Source: Pseudoalteromonas sp. EB27 (GTDB taxonomy: Bacteria > Pseudomonadota > Gammaproteobacteria > Enterobacterales > Alteromonadaceae). From it: a stretch of 64,000 bases of DNA. Below are positions 1 through 8,501 of the stretch, piece after piece. Location of the stretch: assembly GCF_001974875.1 (NCBI RefSeq), contig NZ_MTQD01000006.1, forward strand, positions 1-64,000, written 5' to 3'. The number at the start of each line of letters is the position of its first letter. The first letter of the stretch is position 1. Below the pieces are notes generated by a model. The model searched no databases. It worked only from the letters and a program-made list of their open reading frames with translations, and had not been told where the DNA came from. The position numbers and the translations under genes were made by a program.

Positions 1-280
1 CTTCTAATGGCTTTAGTGAAATTATAGAGCCTTGGCTAATAGCACTAGCAAACAAATTACATTCAGGCCAAGTTTCAACATAAAACTCACTGTTGCTAGT
101 GCCAATAGTCTCAAAAAATCTAGATTTATTTTTTTTAAGAATAATACAATCTTTATATTTCATCATTGGCTGAATTAGTGCTGCTATTGATTTAATTATA
201 TCTACCTCATCATCGCAGGTAGATAAATTATCTAAATGAATTTGTAAATCAATTATTGATATTGGTTCTTTACTTTTCAT
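1..280 (-). CDS. Partial protein with GAF-like N-terminus, cut by window start
   Basis: An open frame runs from ATG at 280-278 on the minus strand to the window edge without a stop, giving 93 codons. The N-terminus begins MKSKEPISIIDLQIHL and continues with a segment (DIIKSIAALIQPMM, KDCIILKK) that looks like the first helix and strand of a GAF sensory domain, as in many diguanylate cyclases and sensor kinases. That assignment is an inference from pattern only; the catalytic part, if any, is outside the window. A GAGAG stretch about 6 nt upstream of the ATG can serve as ribosome binding site. It diverges from the yvcK-like gene, and a perfect TTGCA-W3-TGCAA box lies 22 bp upstream of its start. 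No -24/-12 element is visible on its own strand. Confidence 0.5.
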   Translation of the reverse strand, partial: MKSKEPISIIDLQIHLDNLSTCDDEVDIIKSIAALIQPMMKYKDCIILKKNKSRFFETIGTSNSEFYVETWPECNLFASAISQGSIISLKPLE

Positions 281-301
281 ATTGCTCTCGAAGAGGCTAT
301 T

Positions 302-314
302 TTGCATTATGCAA
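302..314. promoter_or_regulatory. LuxO/SypG-type activator box (perfect TTGCA-W3-TGCAA)
   Basis: TTGCATTATGCAA is an exact match to the palindromic form TTGCA-W3-TGCAA described for LuxO operators in Vibrio. It is centred about 135 bp upstream of the start predicted from the sigma-54 promoter at 417-432. A related half-site pair with 4-nt spacing (TTGCA-AAAT-TGCA, minus strand) lies at about 350-362. A LuxO/SypG-like activator is encoded at 2745-4157, so self-contained regulation is inferred. Confidence 0.6.
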
Positions 315-416
315 ATAATTTTCTATTAATGCGAATAATAGTCTATTAATGCAATTTTGCAATATTAGTAATTATAAAAAACATTTAAAATCATTGTCTT
401 AAATATAATTTCAAGT

Positions 417-432
417 TGGAATAAATTCTGCT
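417..432 (+). promoter_or_regulatory. Sigma-54 (-24/-12) promoter of the yvcK-like gene
   Basis: TGGAATAAATTCTGCT keeps the invariant GG and GC dinucleotides exactly 10 nt apart and resembles TGGCACGN4TTGCW. The predicted transcript start is near 443, 25 nt before the chosen ATG at 468. The activator box at 302-314 lies at an enhancer-like distance. Confidence 0.6.
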
Positions 433-467
433 TAAGTTACGGTATCTTGAGGTGTCTAGGTTCAATA

Positions 468-1334
468 ATGAAAATAGTCTGTATTGGTGGTGGACATGGA
501 TTAGCACAAGTACTAAGTGCTATTAAACCTATGTGTAAGGAGCTTACTGCTATTGTTGCTACAACAGATAATGGTGGCAGTACTGGTCGCATAAGAGAAG
601 AATATGGTTGTATTGCTTTAGGCGATATTCGTCGTTGTTGTATCCAGCTTGCTAAAAATAATACTAATAATGCCGCTATTTACGATCATCGCTTTGAAGG
701 AGGAGATTTGGATGGACATAGTTTAGGTAACTTGACTTTACTTGCTTTTTTACAATCTAATAAATGTGCCAGCGAAGCAATTTATAGTTTCAATAAAATG
801 CTGGGAAACAATGAAACCGTTTTACCCATGTCAGATTTTCCAACTGATATTATTGCGGAGCTTCATAATGGGGAGCATGTTTTTGGTGAGTGTGCTATAG
901 ATGCATTAGGTGAGCTTCCAAAAAAAATATTTCTTTCTCACGATGTTCCAGCTTCTTCTAAAGCAGTCGAAGCCATCTTGAGTGCAGATTTTATAATCAT
1001 GGGTCCAGGTAGTATTATATCAAGTGTAATGCCTAGCTTTTTAGTTAAAGAACTAGGCGATGCCATACATAAAACATCGGCATGTAGATTGTTCATCGAA
1101 AACAGTGCAGATGAAAATAGTGTTATGAAAACGCTAAAGTGTGCTGGTATAGATTGGTTACAAGAACAATTAGGTCAAAAAATTTACGATTTAAGTATAT
1201 CACCACGAGCCATGCAAGAAATTTTATACAATGGCGAAAAAGTAGAAAATCAAAATAGCCATTTACACGATATTAGTGAGCTTAAGATGATTTTCTCAGA
1301 ACTATTAAAAAACCCTTTTATTGATAGTGATTAA
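468..1334 (+). CDS. YvcK/YbhK-like (CofD superfamily) protein
   Basis: A 288-residue protein of the YvcK/YbhK family, related to CofD phospholactate transferase but without a proven enzymatic role. Bacillus YvcK affects cell-wall and carbon metabolism and binds UDP-sugars. Visible signatures are the N-terminal nucleotide-binding motif MKIVCIGGGHGL, TDNGGSTGRIR, GDIRR, a GHSLGNL segment and a late IMGPGSI motif, all matching Escherichia YbhK in order. I start at ATG 468 because it places GGGHGL at the N-terminus; an in-frame TTG at 447 would add seven unconserved residues. The gene sits behind a -24/-12 promoter and an activator box, and ends convergently with the Hpt gene, their stop codons sharing TTAA. 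Its place in a polysaccharide locus suggests a link to nucleotide-sugar supply, which is inference. Confidence 0.85.
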   Translation: MKIVCIGGGHGLAQVLSAIKPMCKELTAIVATTDNGGSTGRIREEYGCIALGDIRRCCIQLAKNNTNNAAIYDHRFEGGDLDGHSLGNLTLLAFLQSNKCASEAIYSFNKMLGNNETVLPMSDFPTDIIAELHNGEHVFGECAIDALGELPKKIFLSHDVPASSKAVEAILSADFIIMGPGSIISSVMPSFLVKELGDAIHKTSACRLFIENSADENSVMKTLKCAGIDWLQEQLGQKIYDLSISPRAMQEILYNGEKVENQNSHLHDISELKMIFSELLKNPFIDSD

Positions 1335-1669
1335 ATACTTTGACTTACAATTATAGAAGTAAGTTGGTTAAATGTTTTGTCGCTTTGTTTTGCTGCGAGT
1401 TGTAGTAGTGTTATTAACTCTATATCTAACTCTTCATCTTTGGCCTTAGTTTCAATTAATTGACATGTATGTGCTAAGTTGATGGCTCCAAAACTAGAGC
1501 TACTACTCTTTAAGCCATGTGCATTAATGGCTATAGAGCTTACAGAAGAAGCTACGAGCATATCTGCTATTGTTTTTTTTGATTCCTCTACAAAAATACC
1601 AAGTAATTGAATCGCTAAGTCTTCGCCGACATCGTGTTTCAATTGTTCTATTATTAATTTATCTATCAT
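1331..1669 (-). CDS. Stand-alone histidine phosphotransfer (Hpt) protein
   Basis: A 112-residue single-domain Hpt protein that would relay phosphate between a hybrid kinase and a response regulator. The phosphoacceptor is the His at about residue 51 in NAHGLKSSSSSFGA, the classical AHxLKSSS signature, on a predicted four-helix bundle. The start at 1669 avoids overlap with the divergent glycosyltransferase; a longer frame to 1768 adds 33 residues unlike Hpt domains. The two start codons are only 23 bp apart, so each promoter must lie inside the other gene. In V. fischeri the Hpt domain of SypF feeds SypG. Here no SypF hybrid kinase is present in the locus, so this protein is the natural candidate donor for the sigma-54 regulator at 2745-4157. 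That link is inferred. Confidence 0.8.
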   Translation of the reverse strand: MIDKLIIEQLKHDVGEDLAIQLLGIFVEESKKTIADMLVASSVSSIAINAHGLKSSSSSFGAINLAHTCQLIETKAKDEELDIELITLLQLAAKQSDKTFNQLTSIIVSQSI

Positions 1670-1692
1670 ATTTTTTACTTCGGAGTTGATTA

Positions 1693-2703
1693 ATGGATTA
1701 TCGTGTAATTTTATTCGTAGACTCGTCCATGATTGGCGGTATTGAAACTCACTTAATAGAGATCTCAAAGTTATTAGCTAAAAATAACGTGCCAAGCATA
1801 ATACTATTTTATAAAGATCACGGTAATAAGGCATTTTATACATTACTAGATAATGAAAGTATAAAGTATGACTTTGCGCAAGGTAATGTTGGAAATTTTT
1901 TAAAAAAATTAAGACAATACAATGAGAAAATTGTGATCCATACTCATGGTTATAAAGCAGGTATCGTTGCTAGGGTAGTATGTAAATTGTATAGGTACCA
2001 TTGCGTAAGTACTTATCATGCTGGGGAAACGGGAGAAGGTCGTGTTAGGTTTTATAATAAAATAGACAAGCTGCTATCATTCTTATCAATTAACTTCGCA
2101 GTATCAGACAATATTGCAAAGAGTATTAAAAACTCAACCCTGTTAGAAAACTTCATCAGTATTCCTAGTGAAACTAAACCTAAACAAATTACAAAGGCAT
2201 TAAAAGTTGGGTTTGTGGGTCGTTTATCTCACGAGAAAGGGCCAGATATTTTTTGTAAACTATCTTCAATGATGCAAGCTGATGCTAGAATTCAGTTTCA
2301 TGTTTTTGGCGATGGTCCACTTAAAAATGATGTTACTAATAGTCAAAATATTAAATATCATGGTTTAACAAATCGGAATAATATTTGGGAGCACTTAGAT
2401 GTATTATTAATTTGTTCAAGAGAGGAAGGATTACCTATGACACTTTTAGAGGCTATATCTGAAAATACATTAATAGTAAGCAGCCCCGTGGGGGCTATTC
2501 CAACTATAATTAAGAATAAAAAAAATGGTTTTTTAATGACAAAAGGAAATATTGAGGATTGTAAGCATAACTTGGATTTAATTCTTAAAATGACTCCACA
2601 GCAGAAAGTAATAATGTTAGAAACGGCTAAAAAAATGTTGGAAGAACGATTTTCCGGTAAAAAGCAATTCGCTCTTTTAGATAAAGCTTATCGAAAAGAG
2701 TAA
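1693..2703 (+). CDS. GT4-family glycosyltransferase
   Basis: A 336-residue GT-B glycosyltransferase, probably adding one sugar to the lipid-linked repeat unit at the inner face of the cytoplasmic membrane. The N-terminal acceptor domain begins with a VDSSMIGGIETH loop typical of GT4 enzymes. The C-terminal donor domain shows GFVGRLSHEKG (about 173-183), a FGDGPL turn, and the E-x7-E motif REEGLPMTLLEA with Glu245 and Glu253. The ATG at 1693 has a good GGAG ribosome binding site. It is one of two biosynthetic genes transcribed against the main operon, and could supply a role played by SypH or SypI in Vibrio. The sugar specificity cannot be read from sequence. Confidence 0.85.
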   Translation: MDYRVILFVDSSMIGGIETHLIEISKLLAKNNVPSIILFYKDHGNKAFYTLLDNESIKYDFAQGNVGNFLKKLRQYNEKIVIHTHGYKAGIVARVVCKLYRYHCVSTYHAGETGEGRVRFYNKIDKLLSFLSINFAVSDNIAKSIKNSTLLENFISIPSETKPKQITKALKVGFVGRLSHEKGPDIFCKLSSMMQADARIQFHVFGDGPLKNDVTNSQNIKYHGLTNRNNIWEHLDVLLICSREEGLPMTLLEAISENTLIVSSPVGAIPTIIKNKKNGFLMTKGNIEDCKHNLDLILKMTPQQKVIMLETAKKMLEERFSGKKQFALLDKAYRKE

Positions 2704-2744
2704 GCTTTATCTAATTTTTGAAAGTGTATTAATTTATAACGTAG

Positions 2745-4157
2745 CTATACTTCAACTTTTTCCATTTCTTCCCACCCTTTAATTTTTCGATACAAGGTTG
2801 AGGGGCTTACATCTAATAGCGATGCTGCTTTTGGGATATTAGTAGCACATAAATTTAAAACTCGTTCTATATAATCTTTCTCTGCTAACCATAATGCTTT
2901 TACGTCCTCTTCTTTAAATGGAAGGTCTTCAATATCAGTTGAGACTAACTCGTTAGCTTGTCGATGCTCATTTTCATCATTTGTAGATTTAGTCTTTCTA
3001 GGTAATGAAGGGAGCATGCTAGCATCAACCCATTCACTTTGGTTTAGTACTAAAATATTGCGAATTACGTTTTCTAATTGCCTTACATTTCCAGGCCATT
3101 GATAACTATTAAGCAAGTTTCGAACATCATCTGATAAACCTAGGTAAGGGTGTTCTTCTTCTTTTGCAATTTTGATGAATAAAGCTTCGGCAATTTCAAT
3201 GATGTCATTACCACGATCTCTTAAGGGAGGCATCTCTATCGGAATTACATGAAGACGGTAATAAAGATCTTCTCTAAAACGTCCAGCTTCGACTTCAGCA
3301 AGAGGGTCTTTATTGGTTGCACAAATAAAGCGTACGTTGGCTTTTATTTCTTTTTCACTTCCAACTTGTTGGTAGTTTCCTGTTTGAATAAACCGTAGTA
3401 ATTTACTTTGTAAATTAATATCCATTTCACAAAGCTCATCTAAAAACAAAGTACCGCCATCAGCTTGTCCTGCTGCACCTGCACGGTTAGATATAGCACC
3501 AGTAAAAGCCCCCTTAAGATGACCAAAAATTTCACTTTCGATTAAATCTCTTGGTATAGCTGCACAGTTAAGAGCAACAAAAGGTTTACCAGCACGGTTA
3601 GATGCTAAATGAACAGCCCTCGCGCACAATTCTTTACCTGTTCCACTCTCGCCTGTTATAAATACAGTAGCTTTACTTACAGCAGCTGAACTAATTATTT
3701 GATATACAGCTCGCATTTGTTCTGAACTGCCGACTAAATCATAGTATTTTCCATTTTCATATTTATTTTTATATTTAGTGACTGTTTGCTTTAAATTCTT
3801 TATTTTCAGAGCATTATGCACAGTGATTCTAAACCGGTCAGCCTCAACAGGTTTCTCTATAAAGTCGCTTGCACCCAACTTTATAGCCCGAATCGCCATT
3901 TCTTTAGTGGCGTTACCCGTTAGTACTATTACTTGAGGGCAAGAATCTGAACTTAGTGATTCTAAAATTTCTAGCCCATTAATATCAGGTAAAACCACGT
4001 CTAAAATAATTAAATCTAACTTAGTGTTACCTATAATTTTTTTAGCCTCTGCGCCATTATGGGCTACTAGAGTATTAACACCCGTTGGCATTAGATAAGA
4101 CTGATAAAGCATGGCTAAAGAATGTGTATCTTCAACAATTAATACAGTTGGTGGCAT
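2745..4157 (-). CDS. LuxO/SypG-like sigma-54-dependent response regulator
   Basis: A 470-residue NtrC-type activator. The receiver domain (1-120) has phosphoacceptor Asp53 in ILDVVLPD and Lys102 in IEKPV. The AAA+ domain (about 140-375) has Walker A GESGTGKE, the sigma-54 contact loop GAFTGA, Walker B GGTLFLDEL and an arginine-finger region FREDLYYRL. A Fis-type helix-turn-helix (NIPKAASLLDVSPSTLYRKI) closes the protein. The AAA+ and receiver sequence, including SSKA/ITGESGTGKE and LADGGTLFLDELCEMD-like stretches, resembles Vibrio LuxO and SypG rather than general NtrC proteins. It follows the SypE-like gene after an 87-bp gap. It is the obvious candidate to bind the TTGCA-W3-TGCAA boxes in this locus and activate the four sigma-54 promoters. 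Signal input probably comes through the Hpt protein at 1331-1669. Confidence 0.9.
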   Translation of the reverse strand: MPPTVLIVEDTHSLAMLYQSYLMPTGVNTLVAHNGAEAKKIIGNTKLDLIILDVVLPDINGLEILESLSSDSCPQVIVLTGNATKEMAIRAIKLGASDFIEKPVEADRFRITVHNALKIKNLKQTVTKYKNKYENGKYYDLVGSSEQMRAVYQIISSAAVSKATVFITGESGTGKELCARAVHLASNRAGKPFVALNCAAIPRDLIESEIFGHLKGAFTGAISNRAGAAGQADGGTLFLDELCEMDINLQSKLLRFIQTGNYQQVGSEKEIKANVRFICATNKDPLAEVEAGRFREDLYYRLHVIPIEMPPLRDRGNDIIEIAEALFIKIAKEEEHPYLGLSDDVRNLLNSYQWPGNVRQLENVIRNILVLNQSEWVDASMLPSLPRKTKSTNDENEHRQANELVSTDIEDLPFKEEDVKALWLAEKDYIERVLNLCATNIPKAASLLDVSPSTLYRKIKGWEEMEKVEV

Positions 4158-4244
4158 AGTTCATTCCCTTAAGCCTTCTTAATATATCGAATAAAAAACT
4201 AAACTTTTATCTTAGTTAAGTATATATTAAGAATTAAATCAAAT

Positions 4245-5705
4245 TCAATTGATTATAATTAACGAGGCATCGTCTAATTCTTTTGATAAAATAACTTGAG
4301 AGTTTTTCCAGAGTAGATGAGCAAATGCTTCTTTAGTATATTTCTGAGATGGAATTATTTTCTCAAGTTCAGTTATTTCATCTTTATCAACATAACGATT
4401 ATCTGTCCATCCATCGGTGTAGAGTAGAGTGTGGTGAATATCTGTCAGGCTCGTTTGATACAAATTATAATTATGATTTTTAGATAACCCAAGTAATGGG
4501 CCTGTGCCATTTAACTGTTTAACCTTCCCACTTTGATTTATTACAACCGGAGCAGGATGACCAGCATTTAGCCAAAATAGGGTATCTTCATTTATGTAGC
4601 AAATTATTAATGTTACTAGGCTTGATTTACATAATTGCTGATTATACAACGCATTGTTTAATGCTTTGAGCATATCTTGATAAGGTAATCCTGTAGCTAG
4701 AAAGCCACTTATAAATCCCTTAATAGCAAAGCTCTCTTTTAAAGCTTGCAAACCATGCCCCATCATGTCACCTAGTACAAATGCAGTACCTTCTTCGTTG
4801 ATAGGCATAAAAAAGTCGCCTCCATTTCCTAGGCATATTGAGCCAAAGACATGGGCAAGCCTGTCATTTCCTAACGGTATTTTTGATGGGGTAGATTCAA
4901 AAGCAGTCTGGTAGGATAAATAGGCAAACCGATGAGTCACTCTCTCAAAACTTTGTAGAATTTTATTCTTTTGTACGGGCTTTATTAAATAGTCATCAAC
5001 ACCTAGGCGATTTATTTTACTTATAACTTCTTCGCTATCATCACCTGTAAGCATTATTACTGATAATTGAGATTTTAAATTAGACTTATTAAGTTTCTCA
5101 AGTAGCGGCTCACATGTACCATTTTTTAACTGATGATCTAGCAATAATATACTAGCATCTGATGTTAAAATTGCCTGCCAGCCAGACTCAATATTTTCGC
5201 ACTGAATTACTTGAAATTTATCTTTTAGGTATGCATTCATTAGAGCCAATTGGACAGGGTCATCGTCTACATATATAACAGTAGGGCGTTTATCTATTTG
5301 GTTTAAGGTAAAAGAAAAATAGTTTTTATTATCTTTTGTTATGTAAGTGGCACTACTAAAATAATGACGTATTAGCTCTACACCCATACCACCTTCAACA
5401 AGCTCCCAAGAGTCTAATGTCCATTGAGAGTCATTTTTCTTGAATAAATTATATGCCTTTAGTTCATCAATGATGGTTAGTTCATATTCTTGAGAGGTAA
5501 CTTGGCTGATACGCAAAATGATGCTATGTTCGGAGCCTTCGTTATGCCGAATTAAATTAGTAAGATACTCTGTTGCAGCCAAACCAGCAGCATCAACTTC
5601 TTCGCGTTTAACAGATAGTGCGCCAAGAACATGTTTCAATACTTGTCTAATTTCAGTTAATGTGGGCCATAAAAGTTCAAAGCGTCTTTCAAATAATATA
5701 TCCAT
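4245..5705 (-). CDS. SypE-like RsbW-kinase / receiver / PP2C phosphatase
   Basis: A 486-residue protein with the rare domain order of V. fischeri SypE. An RsbW-like serine kinase ATPase domain (about 1-135) has N-box Glu46 and Asn50 and a GGMGVELI segment. A receiver domain (141-260) has Asp190 in ILLLDHQL and Lys242 in LIKPV. A SpoIIE/PP2C phosphatase domain (280-486) has metal-binding Asp313 in GDMMGHG, NAGHPAP and LLYTDGWTD. In V. fischeri this protein phosphorylates or dephosphorylates the STAS protein SypA, depending on its receiver. All three catalytic centres look intact here, and a STAS partner is encoded at 9381-9689. It starts 7 nt after the SypD-like gene and is clearly in the same operon. 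A weak AT-rich hairpin lies downstream near 4190. Confidence 0.88.
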   Translation of the reverse strand: MDILFERRFELLWPTLTEIRQVLKHVLGALSVKREEVDAAGLAATEYLTNLIRHNEGSEHSIILRISQVTSQEYELTIIDELKAYNLFKKNDSQWTLDSWELVEGGMGVELIRHYFSSATYITKDNKNYFSFTLNQIDKRPTVIYVDDDPVQLALMNAYLKDKFQVIQCENIESGWQAILTSDASILLLDHQLKNGTCEPLLEKLNKSNLKSQLSVIMLTGDDSEEVISKINRLGVDDYLIKPVQKNKILQSFERVTHRFAYLSYQTAFESTPSKIPLGNDRLAHVFGSICLGNGGDFFMPINEEGTAFVLGDMMGHGLQALKESFAIKGFISGFLATGLPYQDMLKALNNALYNQQLCKSSLVTLIICYINEDTLFWLNAGHPAPVVINQSGKVKQLNGTGPLLGLSKNHNYNLYQTSLTDIHHTLLYTDGWTDNRYVDKDEITELEKIIPSQKYTKEAFAHLLWKNSQVILSKELDDASLIIIN

Positions 5706-5712
5706 ATTAGCC

Positions 5713-6417
5713 TCAATGATGTTGAAATAACCATTTTTGTTTATTGATTTTATTTTTTAAGATTTTGCTAAAGCGGGGCCATTTATGTGCACGCTTATCT
5801 ATTGCTTTAACCATACGCTCTCCTAGAGGTGCAAAATTATTTTGGCTAATTAGAATTTGAATATTTTTATGTCCTGCTTGTTTAAGCTCGCTAACACCTT
5901 TACATAGTTCTTCTTCGTCGTTAATACCTAAGGCGACTGTTAACAATGTTAGCTCAGTACACAAACTCAGTGAATGAAGAGGAACATTATTACGGTTTAG
6001 TTTTAAGGCTGGAGACATATCCAAAAGGATATAGTCATATTCTTGTTTCAATCTTAAAATAGCGTCATTTAAAATATGCTTATTTTTAGCTGTTTCTATA
6101 GATTCTATATTGCTTATTGGCAGAATATTAATCCCTTGATAAGCTATTACACCTAATTGGCAAGAGATATCATCGAAGCGCCATTCACCTTGAGTTTTAG
6201 GTAATTGTCCATCTAATTTAAAAGAGTTAAGGGGATTTAAATCAATGACAAGTACAGTTTTATTTTGTGATTGAAGTCGTTTTGCTACGCTCGCACAAGC
6301 AGTTGATGAGCCTTCTGAGCCCATCAGTGAAATGAAAGTGACACAGCGGGCGTTATTATCAATCAGTGTGTTGCAAATGATTTCAAGCTCATGATATTGC
6401 TCAGGAATTAGATTCAT
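5713..6417 (-). CDS. SypD/CpsD-like P-loop ATPase with degenerate Walker A
   Basis: A 234-residue protein in the position of SypD, a cytoplasmic tyrosine-kinase-like partner of Wzz. The fold is that of CpsD/MinD ATPases: an N-terminal phosphate loop at 33-39 reading GSEGSST, a Walker A'-like VLVIDLNP and a Walker B-like YDYILLDMSP. The loop lacks the lysine required for nucleotide hydrolysis in this family (GEGKT in active kinases). The C-terminus (KQKWLFQHH) lacks the tyrosine cluster used for autophosphorylation. It may therefore be a pseudokinase or bind nucleotide differently. Its ATG overlaps the end of the SypC-like gene by 4 nt, showing translational coupling. Confidence 0.75.
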   Translation of the reverse strand: MNLIPEQYHELEIICNTLIDNNARCVTFISLMGSEGSSTACASVAKRLQSQNKTVLVIDLNPLNSFKLDGQLPKTQGEWRFDDISCQLGVIAYQGINILPISNIESIETAKNKHILNDAILRLKQEYDYILLDMSPALKLNRNNVPLHSLSLCTELTLLTVALGINDEEELCKGVSELKQAGHKNIQILISQNNFAPLGERMVKAIDKRAHKWPRFSKILKNKINKQKWLFQHH

Positions 6418-8498
6418 AATCCTACCACTATCGCAATGATTGTTATAAAATCTACAAAATTATCTTTAAATTGACTAAGTAAATCTTGACCTTTATCTGG
6501 TACAAATAATGTATCACCTGCACGTAATACTGGTAAATTAGCTGAATTAGGTGATTTAATAAATTCTTCTAAATCAAAGATACGTGATTGCTCCTTACAA
6601 CAGGAGTGATTAACAACAACTATTTTATCAATTAATGCTGAGCTAGAAGGGCCGCCAGCTTCAGCTAATACGTCTAAAATTGACATGGTATCATCAAAAC
6701 TATATCGCCCTGGCTTTTGAACAGCTCCCATAATACGAACAACACGCTCCTTTGGTGTACGTAACCAGTCTTTATCTTTTTCTGGAACAAAAATAGTATC
6801 TCCTGGTAACACGTTAGGGAATAGTGTTTCATCACCAGTTTCAAAGTACATAGATAGGTTCAGTTTACTTACTTTAGCCTTTTGTCCATTGCGATGAGTT
6901 ATGCGTATGTTTCTAATATCAGCACTTTCATTAGGACCATCAGCGGCAGATAAAATATCCAAAAAGTGCATGTTATCATTAAATGCGTAGCGCCCAGGAG
7001 AACCAACCTGACCCATAATATAAATTGATTTACTCGACTCTTGACGGATCCATTGTGATTTATTGTTTCCGGGATCAACAGGAAGCTCTTCTACAATTAT
7101 CGTATCGCCAGCTAAAAGTTGAGGTAACTGTATTTGGCCATCAGTAATCGTGTACTTTTCAAGGTCGAAACGCTTCGTCACGTCACCATTTCGTACAATT
7201 TTGATGTCATTAATATTTGCACCTTTAGTAGGGCCTCCAGCATGAGCAAGTAAGTCAGTAAAGTCCATTTCACTACTCCATTCGTACCTACCAGGTGACT
7301 GAATAGCGCCTATTATTTTGATTGCTCTTTTAGTTGGGATCTTTAACCAACTTTTCTCATTAACATCTGTTTTCTCAGGTACAAAAATAACATCACCTGG
7401 GTTTAAATCTGGTACTTTAGCTGTTGTAGTGCCTTCACTATAGCTTTGTAAATCAAACAAAATGCTCTCACCTTCCGGAGTGAGTATTTTTATTTGACGA
7501 GTTTCGGCAAAGCGAGTTGGGCCTCCAGCGTTAGCCAATATATCTAAAAAATTAGTACTATCTGCTGCCTCATATGCTCCTGGCTTTTGTACTTCTCCCA
7601 TAATATAAACTGTACGTGAAGTTGTATTTACATCATCGACCATTATTGGTACATAAATAGTAGAGCCTGCTTTTAGCTCAGGCATATTGCTATTAGTAGG
7701 TGTATCTAAGTAAGCTTTTAGATCAAAAATAACAGGTTTTTTATCCACTATAACCCTTATTTTTGTTACATCAGCATAGCGTGTTACGCCTTCTGAACGC
7801 ATAAGTGCGTCTAATATAGACATGTTATCCTTATACGAAAAACTACCTGGATTGTGGACTTCACCTAAAATTGTAATAGCAGTATCATCACTAGCATCAC
7901 CAGTAGCACTAAGTGTTTGTGCGTCAAAGTCAATTTGTACATTACCTAGTAATGGCGAGACAGGAACAAATACAGTATCACCGCTTTTAAGGGGAGGTAA
8001 TAATGTAATATTGCCTGTGTCTAAATAAGCTTTGTAGTTAAACTCTATAACTTCATTACTTCTTCGGATTTGTAAGCGGTCTAATTGTGCACCAGGTTTC
8101 AAACCGTCGGCCTTAGCGATAACCATTTGAATGTTGCCATCGTCAGGTATACTTACTTGAGATGGGTTATTCACGTAGCCTAATATTTTTATAAATATGT
8201 CGCGGCTACTTATCTCAACATAGAAATCATCTATAGCAATAAAAAATTGACCCAATATAGGTCTAAGCTCTAAGGTGATTTGTGCTGTGGTTTTACCTAC
8301 GACATCAAAACGACCAATTTCTGGAATATTGATTTGTCCATTTTTATCAACTTCGAATGGTTTATCAAATTCAGCTTCTCCTGGAACATATAATAAGAGC
8401 TTATTACCAACTTGTACCTCAAAGTCGCTGTCAGATACTAAACCAGCAGCTTGTGAGCTAAAGATAAAAAAGATAAAAAAGATAAAAATACTTTTCAT
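6414..8498 (-). CDS. SypC-like polysaccharide export protein with tandem SLBB domains
   Basis: A 694-residue periplasmic or outer-membrane export component. The N-terminal hydrophobic segment (about 1-18) is a signal peptide without a lipobox cysteine. A Poly_export domain follows (about 25-95, QVGNKLLLYVPGE ... VDKNGQINIPEIG). Then come six SLBB units, each marked by a G-x-V-x-x-PG motif and an L-x-x-AGG-like turn. They start near residues 105, 210, 297, 393, 493 and 587. Typical Wza-like proteins have two to three SLBB units, so this one is long. It ends with a hydrophobic tail (FITIIAIVVGL) rather than the Wza amphipathic helix. It starts 3 nt after the OmpA-like lipoprotein gene and should form the exit channel with it. 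Confidence 0.85.
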   Translation of the reverse strand: MKSIFIFFIFFIFSSQAAGLVSDSDFEVQVGNKLLLYVPGEAEFDKPFEVDKNGQINIPEIGRFDVVGKTTAQITLELRPILGQFFIAIDDFYVEISSRDIFIKILGYVNNPSQVSIPDDGNIQMVIAKADGLKPGAQLDRLQIRRSNEVIEFNYKAYLDTGNITLLPPLKSGDTVFVPVSPLLGNVQIDFDAQTLSATGDASDDTAITILGEVHNPGSFSYKDNMSILDALMRSEGVTRYADVTKIRVIVDKKPVIFDLKAYLDTPTNSNMPELKAGSTIYVPIMVDDVNTTSRTVYIMGEVQKPGAYEAADSTNFLDILANAGGPTRFAETRQIKILTPEGESILFDLQSYSEGTTTAKVPDLNPGDVIFVPEKTDVNEKSWLKIPTKRAIKIIGAIQSPGRYEWSSEMDFTDLLAHAGGPTKGANINDIKIVRNGDVTKRFDLEKYTITDGQIQLPQLLAGDTIIVEELPVDPGNNKSQWIRQESSKSIYIMGQVGSPGRYAFNDNMHFLDILSAADGPNESADIRNIRITHRNGQKAKVSKLNLSMYFETGDETLFPNVLPGDTIFVPEKDKDWLRTPKERVVRIMGAVQKPGRYSFDDTMSILDVLAEAGGPSSSALIDKIVVVNHSCCKEQSRIFDLEEFIKSPNSANLPVLRAGDTLFVPDKGQDLLSQFKDNFVDFITIIAIVVGL

Positions 8499-8501
8499 AA
8501 A

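Noticed and set aside
1670..1768. Longer N-terminus for the Hpt protein
   Set aside because: The 33 extra residues are not Hpt-like and overlap the start of the divergent glycosyltransferase.
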